Assembly: GCA_029783825.1 (NCBI GenBank) | Contig: JAREIK010002660.1 | Span: 1 to 64,000 of the forward strand | Reading direction: 5' to 3' | Length of the DNA: 64,000 nt | Origin: Sapria himalayana | Lineage: Eukaryota > Streptophyta > Magnoliopsida > Malpighiales > Rafflesiaceae | Part shown: piece by piece, positions 50,502 through 63,970 of the stretch | Position numbering within the stretch: position 1 is the first letter of the stretch | Layout: each line of letters starts with the position of its first letter | Program-made: the position numbers and the translations under genes | The notes under the pieces: model-generated | The model's database searches: none | What the model saw: only the letters and a program-made list of their open reading frames with translations | What the model was told of the DNA's origin: nothing

Positions 50502-53500
50502 ATAGATAGACATATAGATAGACAGATAGATATACAAATAGATAGGCAGACTTAAAGACAAACATATAGATAGATAAATAGATATATAGATAGAAAGAGG
50601 GATAGACACACAAATAGATAGAGAGATTGATAGATATATAGAAAGATAGATTTACATATAGATAGATAGATTAATATATAGATATATAGATAGACAGATA
50701 GATTAACAGATAGATAGATAGATAGATAGAAACGAATATAGATATATAGACATATTATAGATGGATAGATAAAAAGATTGATAGATGTATTGATCGAAAG
50801 ATAGATCGACTGATATAAAATATAGATAGATAGATAAATAAATAAATAAATAGATAGATAGATAAACAAATAGATATACAGATTATTAGATAGATAGATA
50901 GAAAAATAGATATACAGATTGATAGATATATTTATAGCCAAGTCAATAGATAGAAAGAAGATAAAAAGAAAGAAAGATAGATAGATGACAGATATATAGA
51001 CATATATAGATAGATATACAGATAGATAGATCAATGGATAGATAGATAGATTGACAGATAGATAGGTAGATTAATAAATATATTGATAGATAGATAGATA
51101 AACAGATATATAGATAGACAGACTGATTGATTGATTTATTGATTGATTTATTGATTGATTGAAATATTGTTAGACTGATATATAGAAAAATAAATATACA
51201 TATTTAAATATAGTTACATTAACATATAGTTCGATTTATAAATAGATTGATAGATAGGTAGCTAGATAAATAGACAAATACATAGACTGATAGATAGACA
51301 GTTATATAGATAAATAGATAGATAGACACATAAATAGATAGATCAATGGACATACACATTGATAGATAGATACAGAGATAAATAGATAGATAGAAAGATG
51401 GTTAGATGGATATATAGATAAATAGATAGAAAATTAAATAAATATTTTGATGGATAGATAAATAGATAAATAGTCAGATATATAGATAGATAGGTAGATA
51501 TCAAATAAACAAATAGAAAATTAAATTGATAATCAAATTGATAATCAGATTGATAATTAGATTTATTGATATAATGATAGACAGATTGATTAACATATAT
51601 ATAGACAAATAGATAGATAGATAGATAGATAGACACATAGATAGATAGATTGATAGATAGATATAAAATTAAATAGAAATATTTTTAGATAGATTGATTG
51701 ATAGATAGTTAGATGGATATATAAATATATCCATAGATAGATAGATATATAAATATACTGATAGATAGTTAGATATATGGGCAAATAGTTAGATAGATAA
51801 ATATATAGAGAGATAAACAAATAAATATATAGATAGATAGATAGATAGATAGACACGGAGATAAATAAATCGATAGATAGATAACTAGACAGATAAATAG
51901 AGAGATGGATAGATAGACAGATAGATAGACAAATAGATAGATGGATAGATAGATGAATAGATAGATAGAAAGATAGACAAATATATAGATAGTTAGATAG
52001 ATAGTCATATAGACATAAAGATAGGGAGATAAATAGACAAATAAATAGACATAGATAGACAGATAGGTAGACATATAAATAGATAGAAAGATAGTTTGAT
52101 TCATATATAGAATGATAGACATATTGATTGATAGATTGATAGATAGATTTAAAGATAGATTTATAGATAAATTAATATACAGATTTATAAATAGTTTGAT
52201 AGATTCATTAATAGATAGATAGATAGATAGATTTATTGATAAAAAGAATAATAGGCAGAGAGATATAGAGATTGATATACATATAGATACACAGACAAAT
52301 AGATAGATAGATATATAGATAGATATATAAATGGTTAGAATGAATGATAAATAGATTTTTAGATAGATAGAAAGATAAATAGATAGATAGATTGATTGAT
52401 TGATAAATAGATAAATAGACAGAAATATAGATAGATAGATACATAGATAGATCGATAGAAATAAAGATAAATAGATAGATAGACATGTAAATATTAGATA
52501 AATATATATATAAATGTAGATAGATAGATAGATAAATGATAAATAGATAGAGAGACAAACAAATAGACAAAGATATAGAGAAATAGATAAAATATGGAGA
52601 AAAAGACAGATAGATAGACAAATAGATATCCATATAGATATAGATATATAGACAAATAGATAGACATACATATAGGCAGTTAGATAAATAGAAAGATAGA
52701 TAGACATATAAACAGACATATATATAGATTAATAAATAGATAGACATATAGAAAGTCACATAGATAGATAGATAGATAGACATGCAAATAGTCAGATAGA
52801 TAGAAAGATAGATATACATACATACATATAGATAGATAGATAGACAGATAGATTGATTGATAGATAGATTAACAGATAGAGAGAGAGTTAGAAATATACA
52901 TAGACAAATAGGTAGATTGAAAGATAGACATATGGATAGATGGATTTATAGATAGATTGATAGACATATAAATAGATAAATAGATAGATTGATGGACAGG
53001 TTGATAGACAAATTGACAAATAGTTAGATAGATAAGCAGGTTGATTAGATGATAGATAAATATATACATAGATAGATAGATATATAAAATTTTACCTAGA
53101 TAGATATAAAAATAGACAGAGAGATAGATGAACAAATAGATAGACACTTATACAAATAGATAGATAGACATATATATATACTGATAAATTTGAAAATTGA
53201 TAGTAAGATAGATAGACAGATAGATAGACAAATTGACTGGCAAGTAGATAGATAGATATATAGATAAAATGATAGATATATAGAATGATAGATAGATAGA
53301 TAGATAAATAAATAGTTTGATTGTCATATAGATATAGATAAATAGACAGACAAATAGACATATATACAGATAGACATATAGATAGAAAGATAGACATAAA
53401 ATATTAGATAGATAATAATAAATATATAATATATATATAATATATATATATATATACACACACAAATAGATAGACTGATAGAAAGATAGATAAATATATA

Positions 53501-54324
53501 GACAAATAGACAGACAAATAAATACATAAATAGATATACAAATAGAAAGATACATAGTTAGCTGGATAGATAGACGGATATATATATGGATAGATTGTTG
53601 TATAGATAGAAAAATAGATAGATGGTTCGAAAAATCAATAGATAAATAGATAAATCATTGGATAGGTAAATGGACTGATATAAGGATAGATAGATTGATA
53701 AATAGACTAAAAAATTGACAGATATATACACTGATAGATAGATGGATAGATAGACATATAGATATACTGATAGATAAACAAATCAATAGATAGATAGATA
53801 AACATATAGATAGACAGATCGATAGATATACAATTTGGTAGACAAATTGATAGGCAAATAGATAGATAGATATATAGATATATAAATAGACAGATAGATA
53901 GTCAGATAGATAGACATATCAATAGATAAGTAGTTAGATATATAAATAGACAAATAAATAGACATATAGTTAGACAGATATATAATCAAATTGATAGACT
54001 GATCATTAGACAGATACTTAGATAGATAGATAAATAGATATATAGACAGATATATAGAAAAATAAAAAAAAATAAAGATAGATGGATTGATAAATAGATA
54101 GATAGAAAAATAGATAGACATATATATATAAACAGATACATAGATAGATAAATAGATAGATATATAAATAGAAAGATAGATAGATACACTTATATATAAA
54201 TAGATAGGGAAATAAATATTAAGATTATTAGACAAATATATTTATAGATAGATAGATAGATATATAGATAAAAAGATATCTAGATAGACAAATCAATAGA
54301 CTAATAGATAAACAAATAGGTACA
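40624..54324 (+). repeat. GATA tetranucleotide satellite array, block 3
   Basis: The longest block, about 13.7 kb, again has GATA on the + strand throughout. It includes GATT-rich patches (for example 42290-42450), (CA)n and (AT)n interruptions (near 43348, 45145-45181, 47826-47858, 53424-53463) and GAAA/GAAAGA-rich patches. Minus-strand frames of Ile-Tyr-Leu-Ser reach 316 codons (51769-52719) only because TATC repeats lack stop codons. No other element is recognised inside it. Confidence 0.95.
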
Positions 54325-54780
54325 TACTACAAGAAGAATCATAAATTGCAAGAGAAATTTTTCTTGCCCCTTAGGCTTCTTCGTCGCTAAAATAGAATAA
54401 TGACGAATTAACGATGGGAATTATCCCAGCTAATTTGCTCATCACAAAATATTAACTATAAAAAAAATTTTTTAGCAAATTTTATAATGATGAAAATTTC
54501 CTAGCTAATTACATTTTTTCCCTTGCTAATTTTAATCTTAATTAAGAATAATAATTAATAATTTTCAACTAAATAGGCATAGAATCATCCTTTTCAAAAT
54601 TAGTAAGGGAAAAATCCTTAGCTATTTTCATTCCAAATCTATTTTCACAATTTTATTTTGTACATAAAATTTCATTACATATTTTTAATATTTTATATTA
54701 AATTAAATTAAAACATATACTATGAACCATTTTTTATAATTAATAAAAACCAAAAACAATTCATAAATAATTATGATACA
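54325..54780 (-). mobile_element. CACTA right terminus, inverted, second copy
   Basis: TACTACAAGAAGAATC at 54325 is a CACTA end whose first C has become T. The following 400 bp align in order with 9535-9960: GTCGCTAAAATAGAATAA, ATTAACGATGG, TTTTTCCCTTGCTAA, TTAGCTATTTTCATTCCAAA and CATTACATATTTTTAA. By that homology it is the right terminus facing left. No partner terminus is visible before the window ends. Confidence 0.75.
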
Positions 54781-55110
54781 AAAGATATTTGGTTAAAACA
54801 AAGACTTAACATAGGTATATAATCATTTAAAACTAAATCATCATCTTCATCATTAGCTTGTTAATTTGTGCATGACTCTCCTGCGTGGGTACTCTGCTTG
54901 ATTTTGGTGTGCTATCTTTCTCATCAAGGCTGCTAACTATGACTCCATATAGGTCATCTACTATTGCATCGCATTCTTCATTTCTTTCATCTCATCATTT
55001 ACTTCTTTAATTTTCTTGCATATACATCAATTTAAACTTAAATGATATGAAGGATGACAACTAAATAATTTAGCAAAAATTATCGATATGACCATCACTT
55101 ATATAGCATT
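54745..55110. repeat. Segment duplicated at 57900-58190
   Basis: AACAAAAACCAAAAACAATTC.., TGATACAAAAG and AACATAGG/AACATAG occur at 54745 and 57901. TTAGCAAAAATTAT.GATATGACCATCACTTATAT occurs at 55072 and, diverged, at 58152, 58530 and 58925. The CACTA-flanking DNA has been duplicated about 3.1 kb apart. Confidence 0.65.
54960..55021 (-). pseudogene. Possible coiled-coil exon fragment of a CACTA second gene
   Basis: On the minus strand, after acceptor-like GTATATGCAAG, a short frame gives KIKEVNDEMKEMKNAMQ before stops. The heptad-like charged pattern resembles the C-terminal coiled coil of En/Spm-associated proteins (Transposase_24 type). It is too short to be sure. Confidence 0.25.
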
Positions 55111-55584
55111 TAGCAATATGCATGATAAATTGTGACTGAAAGAATTATGGAATTTTGTTGTACATATATAGCATTTACCAATCATTGTGCATACTTTCAT
55201 CCATAAACAAATATTGACGCATGCAATAATATTGATGCTATCTGATATGTCTTTTCTTCCTACAATATCAACATTATATAAATAATAGTTTGTAATTACA
55301 TATTCATAAGATACCAAAACTCTCCTAATTGACACCAAGAGTAGACTAGTGTCACTCACTAATACACACCAAACTTTCTGTAAACTTTTTTAGCTTCTCC
55401 TCCTTTTATGCTATTGTGCATGCCTAGTTTGCACAGTATGAGTTAGGATTTGGTACACAGTAAGGGGCACAAAATTGCTAATTTAAGCAACCCTCAATTG
55501 AAATGAAACAACTAGTGATACTAGGGCACAATGGGCACCTTTATTTTCTTCAAAAAAATAGTTACAACGTAGCTAGCACCAAAG

Positions 55585-55604
55585 GTAGTGCACATGTGCA
55601 CTAC
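55585..55604. repeat. Perfect 20-bp palindrome
   Basis: GTAGTGCACATGTGCACTAC is a perfect palindrome. It is flanked by ACAACGTAG (55564) and CTACGTTGT (55601), giving a nested inverted repeat. A partial second copy (GTGCACATGTAGACTACGTTGTT) follows at 55614. Confidence 0.85.
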
Positions 55605-57012
55605 GTTGTTTTAGTGCACATGTAGACTACGTTGTTATAGAGTACATGTTCTATCTCTAAAAACATTCAAAAATACTTACAAAAATAAATGATTTTGTAG
55701 ATTATACAATGGATCAATTACCGCAAAAAAAGGCATAACTAACTTCCAGATTTTCTGTAATGGGAGAAACATGTAGATGGCTATGAAGCCATTTTTTATT
55801 TGTCATGTGCTGCAAATGGTTGATTGACCCACTTTTGATTAAATCCCCTTGCTTTAAACCTATCACTTATAGTTCATGCCTAACAATCTAGAAAGGGAAT
55901 CTCACTTCATATATACATGTATGTGTATATATGAATATGTATATGTCTATATTTATATCTATACATATCTATGTGTACATATGTATATATGCCTACCTAT
56001 ATATGTGTGTGTGGAATGAATATTAAGACATATCTAGTGATAATATATATATATATATATATGTATGCATGTATGTACATGTGTATCTGTGAATTTGTAG
56101 AAGTGCATCTGTATATATGATATGTCCACACAAAAACACACACATATATACATATGTATCTTAGTGAGTATAAATGTATTTATCTATGCATGTCAAACAC
56201 ATATAAGTGCTGTGTGCAAGTGTATGTAAATTCGTAAACATGCACACATGCATGTGTATTGGGTGTTAGGACATCTACAAAAAAGTAATAAATAGTATTA
56301 TAAGTAGTACAAACAAGTTTAAGAAATCAACAAAATAAAATTAAGCATCTACAAACATCATCATCAATAGCAAAATCTCAGTTTCAACATTAATGGCAAC
56401 AACTATATAAATTTCATGAAACTCAAGTTCTTATTGTTGGGAATATTATTGCTCATTGTGTATTTTCAACAATTTATTTTGTAGATTCTCAAATGATGAC
56501 TATAAACAAGATATTGAGAAATTATCTATAATCAAAAAAAAATTCCATGATTCTCTTTTTGCATTGTCTCCCTTGTTCTTTATCCATCTACAACCCTAAT
56601 TTAGCACTATTTAATGTATACTCAAGAAGAGTTGATCTTGCTCATATTCTTGAGTCTAACATTGCTATTCCTGGACTGATTCTAGATGAATATCTTTATT
56701 TTACTTTCAAACCAATATGCAGGATGAATACTAATTGAAACAATTATGAAGTTTTGCAGCATATATATAGCATTTACCAATCATTCTGCAAAATTTCATC
56801 TATGCAACAAATATTGTATTTCCAACAGACTATTTTAGAACATGGAAGAAATAAAATAATTACCCAGTAGCTATTGGAATCATCAACCAGAGAGAATCCA
56901 ATAACAGATTACTAACCACTGCCAGAGACATATGGCACATCATGAGGATGAAGCCTGTATTTTGTCTGGGCACTAGAGAGCCCACCTAGGCACTAGAGCC
57001 GTGGTACCACGA

Positions 57013-57072
57013 GGAGCACTTACACTGGAGCACTTACACTTACACGAGGAGCACTTACACGAGGAGCACTTC
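57013..57072 (+). repeat. GAGCACTTACAC minisatellite
   Basis: CACGAGGAGCACTTACAC-like units repeat about three to four times in 60 bp, in an otherwise non-repetitive, higher-GC patch (56980-57080). Confidence 0.75.
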
Positions 57073-57359
57073 AGTGTGGGAAGTGAATGCATGTAGTGTG
57101 TTATGGTAGTGTGCAAAATAAATATAGTGCTAAAAAATTTTAAAAAAGAATAATAAATTATTTAGTGTGTGTATTATATTTTGGTTGATATATATTTTGG
57201 CTGCACTTTGTGTTGGCTCGCACTAAAAAAAGTAACCTAGCTTTCTTCGAGTCACATCTGGCTCTCCTCTTTTTGGTGTAGGCTCAAACTACATCAATTT
57301 TAAGGCTTCAACAGAACACAAACACAAAAACTTTCTTTTCGTAGTTGAAACATTTCAAA

Positions 57360-57402
57360 AACAAAATCAAAATCAAAATCAAAATCAAAATCAAAAACCA
57401 AA
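57360..57402 (+). repeat. (CAAAAT)n hexanucleotide repeat
   Basis: About seven near-perfect copies of AAAATC/CAAAAT. Confidence 0.9.
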
Positions 57403-58114
57403 ACCTGCATGAACATTTTACACTCAAGTCGTCAACTTCCAAAAAAATCTCTTGCAAAGAACAAAACCAGAATCAAGAAAAATGATGCCACCAAAAAAAT
57501 CTTTTCTTGTTTAGCTACACATAGGCAAAAATAATGTTCCCGCAAGTTCCTCATTATTCCTTCTTCAAGAAGTGAGGAGATAAGAGCTTTGAGACCGAAA
57601 ATCCAAAGAAAGACTTGCATTGGAGTAGCTCTTTCAACTTATCATCGTATATTATTTTCTACCTATCTGATAGATCCATTTAAAAAACAAGAACATTTAA
57701 TGATTAATTGAAATTGAAGAATAACACCACGGATTCTCATCGGGGGAGGGTGAAGATGATGGAAGTTTGCTTACCTGTAGATTATTTCTTATTATATAGT
57801 CCCTCATCTTCTTTACAATCAGAATGAGATTATGCATCTTCACCTATACTAATAAATTTTATGAGAGCGTCTAAAAGATAAACAGGAAGCCAGAAATCCA
57901 AAAGTTCTGAAATAAATAACAAAAACCAAAAACAATTCAGAAATAATTCTGATACAAAAGTTACATTGTTAAACCAAAAACATAACATAGTTTCAACAAT
58001 ATTTAAAACAAAATCATTTTCATAATTAGCTGGTGCATTTCCTACATTACATATTCCTAGCATTTCAAATATAGACTAATTAGAGATACAATGAATTACA
58101 GACATCAATTAATA

Positions 58115-59240
58115 CCTAATCAATACAAAGGATGTAAACTAATTAATATTGCAAAAAACTTATAGATATGACCACCACTTGTATAATGTTTTCTGATTAA
58201 ATATTTAATATAAAGCTATATTATGGCAAGAGTAGCTGGAGAGGTCTTTTTTTCACAATGCCCAAATAGTCAGTGTGACAAAAAAAATGGCATTAAATCA
58301 AAGTCAAAAATTTGAAAGTCATTATTAAATTCATCTTGTTTTATTTTTTGTTTTGATTTAGTTGTACAATATTATTTTTGATAATTTCTAAGTTTTAGTA
58401 TATGTAACAAAAAAATGGCATGTTTTTTGTGTACAGAAGAAATTTATCCTAACAATTTAGTAATTTACATAAAGATTATTTACATATAAATCAATTCATA
58501 CCTAAATAATGCGAAGGATGGGAGCTTATTAATTTAGCAAAAATTATTGATATGACCATCACTTAAATATTTTTTCCAATTACATATTTTAAAATAAAGC
58601 TACATTATGACAAGAGCAGCCCGAGAGGTCATTTTTTTCACAATGCCTAAATAGTCTGTGTGACAAAGAAATGACATTAGATCATAGTCAAATTTTTGAA
58701 AGTCATTATTAAATGATGTGTTTCATCTTGTTTTATTTTTATGTTTTCATTTAGTTGTACAATATTATTTTTGATAATTTCTAATTTTTAGTATATGTGA
58801 CAAATAAAATGGCAATGTTTTTTGTGTACAATAGAAATTTATCCAAATAATTTAATAATTTACATAAAGATTATTTACATACACATCAATTCATACCTAA
58901 ATAATACGAATGAAGGGAACTTATTAATTTAGTAAAAATTATAGATATGACTATCACTTATATACTTTTCCAATTAGATATTAAACTGATAAATTAATTT
59001 TTTGTATTGAAAAAGCCTAATATTCATTTTCTATGATGGTTTAGATTGCATTATATGTTATTTTTAATTTAATATTTTATGAGCAAACATAACGCATTAA
59101 AATATCATTTAATACATTAAAAAATAAAAAATAGCTTCATTTTGATAAGAGCAGCCCAAGAGGGGTGCTCTTGCCAATTTCTAATTTTTTGTATATGTGA
59201 CAAATAAATTGGCAAGTTTTTTGTGTATAGAAGTATATTA
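58115..59240 (+). repeat. ~390-bp tandem repeat, about 2.5 copies
   Basis: CCTAATCAATACAAAGGATG (58115), CCTAAATAATGCGAAGGATG (58501) and CCTAAATAATACGAATGAAG (58896) mark units 386 and 395 bp apart. Units also share AAAGCTA.ATTATG.CAAGAG, ATAGTC.GTGTGACAAA, TTAGTTGTACAATATTATTT and ATTTACATAAAGATTATTTACATA. A shortened piece (GATAAGAGCAGCC..TTTTTTGTGTATAG) ends the series at 59149-59235. Confidence 0.85.
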
Positions 59241-59244
59241 GTAC

Positions 59245-62200
59245 GCATGTTTCATTGTAAAAAAATTAAAAATATACATGTAAATCAAACATTGACTGCA
59301 CTAAATAAGCAACTTCACATGCACCACACATCTACTACTTAGAATATATATATACTGTGTGCATATTTAAAAAAAACAGAATGGTTTACTCTATTACTAA
59401 TCAAATTATCTTTCATATTACTTATGCGAACATTATATAATGATGGAATAATTACTTATTATAAATGTATACACGAAATAAGTCACCATGCATGTGCAGT
59501 GTGCTTTGAGAATGCATGGTATCTTGTTCTTCTTTGAAATTCAAATATTAAATAAGACATCAAACTAACAATTAACAATCAATTAATTCAAATATTATTT
59601 CCAGTTGGTACCCACCTTTTTTCCAAAAATAATGATCTACATGATATTTTCCAAAAATAAATACAATTATTATTAAAGATAATAAAGTATCTCAACTTAT
59701 CTAAATTCTTAACTCAACTATATTCCTAAAAGTCATTGTGAAAATAAATAAATTTTTCCTCATACAAATTTGACATTGAGAATATATAATTCTATAATAT
59801 ATTTTTTTGTGATAGGTCTCACAATATATCATACAAACATCTCTAATACTAGGATTCAATATTCTTGATTTGAATAGAAATGAATGACTAAGAAAAAATA
59901 ATCTATGATACCACTATCACATACTCCACACACACTTCATTAAGGCCATCTTTGGATGAAGTTTTTCAAACACAATCTCTGATACCATATAAAAATTTAC
60001 TAAAAAATTAATTCAAACAAAATGTTAGAAAGAAAAAAAAAATACAAATATACTCAATCAACAAACTAAAAAAAACCTAATGTATATATAAATCAAAAAA
60101 TTTACATGGATAACTCATATATTGGTTACTTTAACTACTAAGTAAAAATAATTTAAACAAAATAAAATTGTTATAATAATTATTATATATTTACATGAAT
60201 ATATTTAACCTCAAAATTTTACTTTTTTGATACATATTATATTTTAAAATACAATTCTACAAAATTTAGACCTTACTTCCTTGAGCATGTACCGAACCAC
60301 AAAATTTGTTATACTAGAATATACTTAACCTCTAAATAATATAATTAAAAAGAATAAAAATTTGATTGAACTATTACAAAACTTTTTATAGGAACCAAGT
60401 GTTTCATGATAATTTTGAAATATATAATTCTAATTATAAATTATTAGATAAATCATATCTCTGACCATTTTAGTTTATTTCTGAATATTTGAAAGTACCT
60501 ATTTTGCAAAATAACTTTTGTAGACATGAGAAAATAATATTTAATATCATTTAGTATGCATTCAATAAATATTTGAGTACTAAAAAAAAATATTTGTTAC
60601 TCTCCAATTACAAATATAGACAATATTAGTGTTAAAGTTATATTCTTTAAGATGTTGGGTTTTTAAGATTATATTTTAATTGTTAATGTTGATGAACAAT
60701 TGGAGACTTATCCATTGAAAATTAGATATAAAGGCTTCTACAAGTTATCTAAAGAATTGTGTATTTCCATTCTTAGCATCTTTCAAAGTTATTACATCAC
60801 ATTATCAAAAATTTTAAATCACTATAAATCTTTATTTTTTTTCCAATAATATTGTAAGATGTTTAAGATATCTACTAATTAAAATGAAGAAATTTCTAGT
60901 AAAAAGTTTTTTACCCATCAATTTCTCTCTAGGTATTATTCCTATTCAATCAAATTTATTGATTTCAAATAGGCATGAAATTCAAGAGCAAGATATCTTT
61001 CATATTAGAAAAAATATGATGCGAAAACATCTTATTCAAACCATTGATAAGTCTCTCGTAGAGACTAAATGATCATGAAGATGGCTTTGTTAAATTTAAT
61101 TTTTCATTTATTCTCTGAATGATATAAAAAATGTATACTAGATATCCTATCAAAGAGATTTTATCTTACTCTAAATTTCCTATTCAATCAAATTCGGGAT
61201 ACCACAAATTTTTTTCAACATACCATTGCATAATGACTAACAACATATCATGTGAGAAGAAATGCATGACCTTCACTCTATCTATATACTATTATTCTTA
61301 AGAAGTTATCACAAGTGATTTATTTGTTAATTTAAATAAAAATAATAATTATTCTAAAAAAAACTTGAGAATAAAAAACTCATAAAACAACCCCCCAATT
61401 TTCATGAAGGTGCCAAAATGGATTTTATTAAGTTAAAGTAGTCTTTGAGAACTTAGTTTTATAATTTTTTTTCAATTATAACTTATTCTTTGTTACACAA
61501 ATATATTTCAAACATCTCTATTATATTGGAGTTCTCATGTTAGAATTATTTTTTTATTTATTCATATTGATTATTATTATAAATAAATGATCATGTGGTA
61601 AATAATCACATTAAAAATGTGATGAATGATAAAAATCATATCACTCAATGTCCCTTATAAATTTAATTTGTAAGTATATAAACAAACTTTATAAAGATCA
61701 TTATTAAAATCATTATAAAATTATTTTAAATTAAAATTAGAATTATTATACATGAAATCTATAAAAGATATCTCTCACTTCTCTATAAGATCATTCCAAT
61801 AAGAATACTTCTCACTCTTGTTATTTCATGCTTTATTCTTTAGCATATGTTTTATTATTCTTTTTTCTTTAGATATATATATATATAATAATATAATTTT
61901 GCTTTGCTTTATATTTTATCATGTTATTTCATAAATATTATATTATTATTACTATATATGAAATAATTTTTTTCTGATATAATTTCAAATAAAATACCTT
62001 GTACGTTATAGGTACTTTCTTGAAATTATAATTATAGGTCATCAAAATATAATTTTATTTTGACAATAAAATGTTATAAAAATTTTTGCAAAATTAAACT
62101 CTTAGATAGTACATTAAATTCACTATCAAACAATAATTATCAAATATATTATATTATCAAAATAATAAGTTATTTTGAGAGTATACTTGATAGTTATATA

Positions 62201-62790
62201 TGAACATTATTCTTTAAAAAATTTAATATTTAATGAAATCTCTAATACTTCATATTTCTTTTAGAGATTATACTGATACTCATGAGATTGATTATTCAAA
62301 TTATAGTTTGATATTAACCGCCAAAAAAAAATATTATAAATTATTATATTTGTTTTATAAATAATTGTATCTCTTAAAAAAATAAAAGATAAAAATAATT
62401 CCATGATTTTGTGCAAAGATAAATTGGCATGTCATAAATACTCTAACTTATAAGGATTTTTGAATTATATATTTGATTAGAGAGAGTGAATTTTCAATTT
62501 CTTTAAAAAATTATTCTTTATTATGACAATGATGGAATCATACACAGTTTCCAATGGAATTTTCTATGAAAAAATAAAACATATAGATATTAATTTTCAA
62601 TTCATCAAAAAATACAAATAAAATAGGTTGAGTATTATTGTTCATACTTGTATTCAAGATCATGCTCAAACATTTTTACTTAGCACTATAATGATCACCA
62701 TTTTTTTTGAGTTGAGTATATATAATATATTATATACATATACCAGCTTGATAAGATTCGATGAGATCATGACATGATATTTCAATCATA
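59245..62790. other. A+T-rich DNA, no gene recognised
   Basis: The 62-codon frame at 60884-61072 (KKFLVKSFLPINFSLG start) has no recognised domain. CTCTGATACCA at 59977-59987 is the exact complement of an 11-nt initiator-Met tRNA primer-binding core, but no LTR or gag is recognisable beside it. Confidence 0.5.
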
Positions 62791-62792
62791 CT

Positions 62793-63059
62793 GTGTCAAT
62801 TATTAAAAAGAGTATTTTTATCAATCACAGATATTTTTTTAATGAACACATGTCACCCCAAGTTGGTGGAAAAACTGGAAGAAACAAGGCACAATCATTG
62901 ATTGAGAATGAATTTTTAAGAAGTCACATGTACTCCTGCATATCTATACATGAAGCACAACGAGACGATATCGAAGTGAGTTGTGATAGGGGTGACGGGG
63001 AACGTAGAGCCGGGAGAATGGAGACCATGATCGGCCCTACGACACTAAGGGATTCATGA
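62793..63059 (+). other. Unidentified 88-codon open frame in a GC-richer patch
   Basis: It is the only notably GC-richer segment near the right edge (62850-63060), with GACGATATCGAAGTGAG, GGTGACGGGG and GAGCCGGGAG words. It encodes a basic, hydrophilic stretch (QVGGKTGRNKAQSLIENEF, HEAQRDDIEVSCDRGDGERR). No family is recognised; it may be a captured exon or chance. Confidence 0.2.
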
Positions 63060-63360
63060 TCACAATTAAGAAAACTAGCTTCCAGGCACTAGAATCCAGC
63101 ACCACAATTCAACAAAATTTACTTTTTTTTTCCTGAATGAATAAGTAAATAGCTTCAAATTTAAAATATTTAATAAAAAAAACTATAATACTATTTAAGT
63201 TTTAAAAAAATAACATCAAAACTAAAAATATATTGATACCCTTAAATGAAATTACCCTTTTAAAAATGTCATGTCAACATTAAAAAAAATGAAGAATGTA
63301 TTGATTATACCACATATCATATGCTATATTCATCATGTTTTGTTATATAAACATTATAAA
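63060..63360. other. No feature recognised
   Basis: A+T-rich sequence leading into the A-rich repeat. Confidence 0.5.
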
Positions 63361-63500
63361 TATGTTTACAAAAATAAAAAAAAATAAAAAGAATAAAAAA
63401 AAATAAAATTATAAAAAAATAAAATTATAAAAAAAATAAAAAAAAATAAAAAAAATAAAAAAAATAAAAAAAATAAAAAAAATAAAAAAAATAAAAAAAA

Positions 63501-63532
<32 letters not shown>

Positions 63533-63763
63533 AATAAAAAAAATAAAAAAAATAAAAAAAAATAAAAAAATAAAAAAAATAAAAATAATAAAAATAATAA
63601 AATAATAAAAAAAATAAAAAAAATAAAAAAAATAAAAAAAATAAAAAAAATAAAAAAAATAAAAAAAATAAAAAAAAATAAAAAAATAAAAAAATAAAAA
63701 TAATAAAAATAATAAAAATAATAAAAAAAATAAAAAAATAAAAAAAATAAAAAAATAAAAAAA

Positions 63764-63821
<58 letters not shown>

Positions 63822-63903
63822 AAATAAAAAAAATAAAAAAAAATAAAAAAATAAAAAAAATAAAAATAATAAAAATAATAAAATAATAAAAAAATAAAAA
63901 AAA

Positions 63904-63935
<32 letters not shown>

Positions 63936-63938
63936 AAA

Positions 63939-63970
<32 letters not shown>

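Larger units (their letters stand above)
55111..57899. other. Mixed A+T-rich DNA, no gene recognised
   Basis: The word TATATATAGCATTTACCAATCATT.TGC recurs at 55167 and 56764, so part is internally repeated. TA/TG-rich low-complexity sequence fills about 55910-56260. A 63-codon frame at 56547-56738 and an 86-codon minus frame at 55099-55359 have no recognisable features. Confidence 0.55.

Noticed and set aside
51769..52719. Long minus-strand open frames of Ile-Tyr-Leu-Ser repeats (up to 316 codons) across the GATA blocks
   Set aside because: TATC repeats contain TAT, CTA, TCT and ATC in every frame and so never produce a stop. Openness is forced by the repeat, and all frames look alike.
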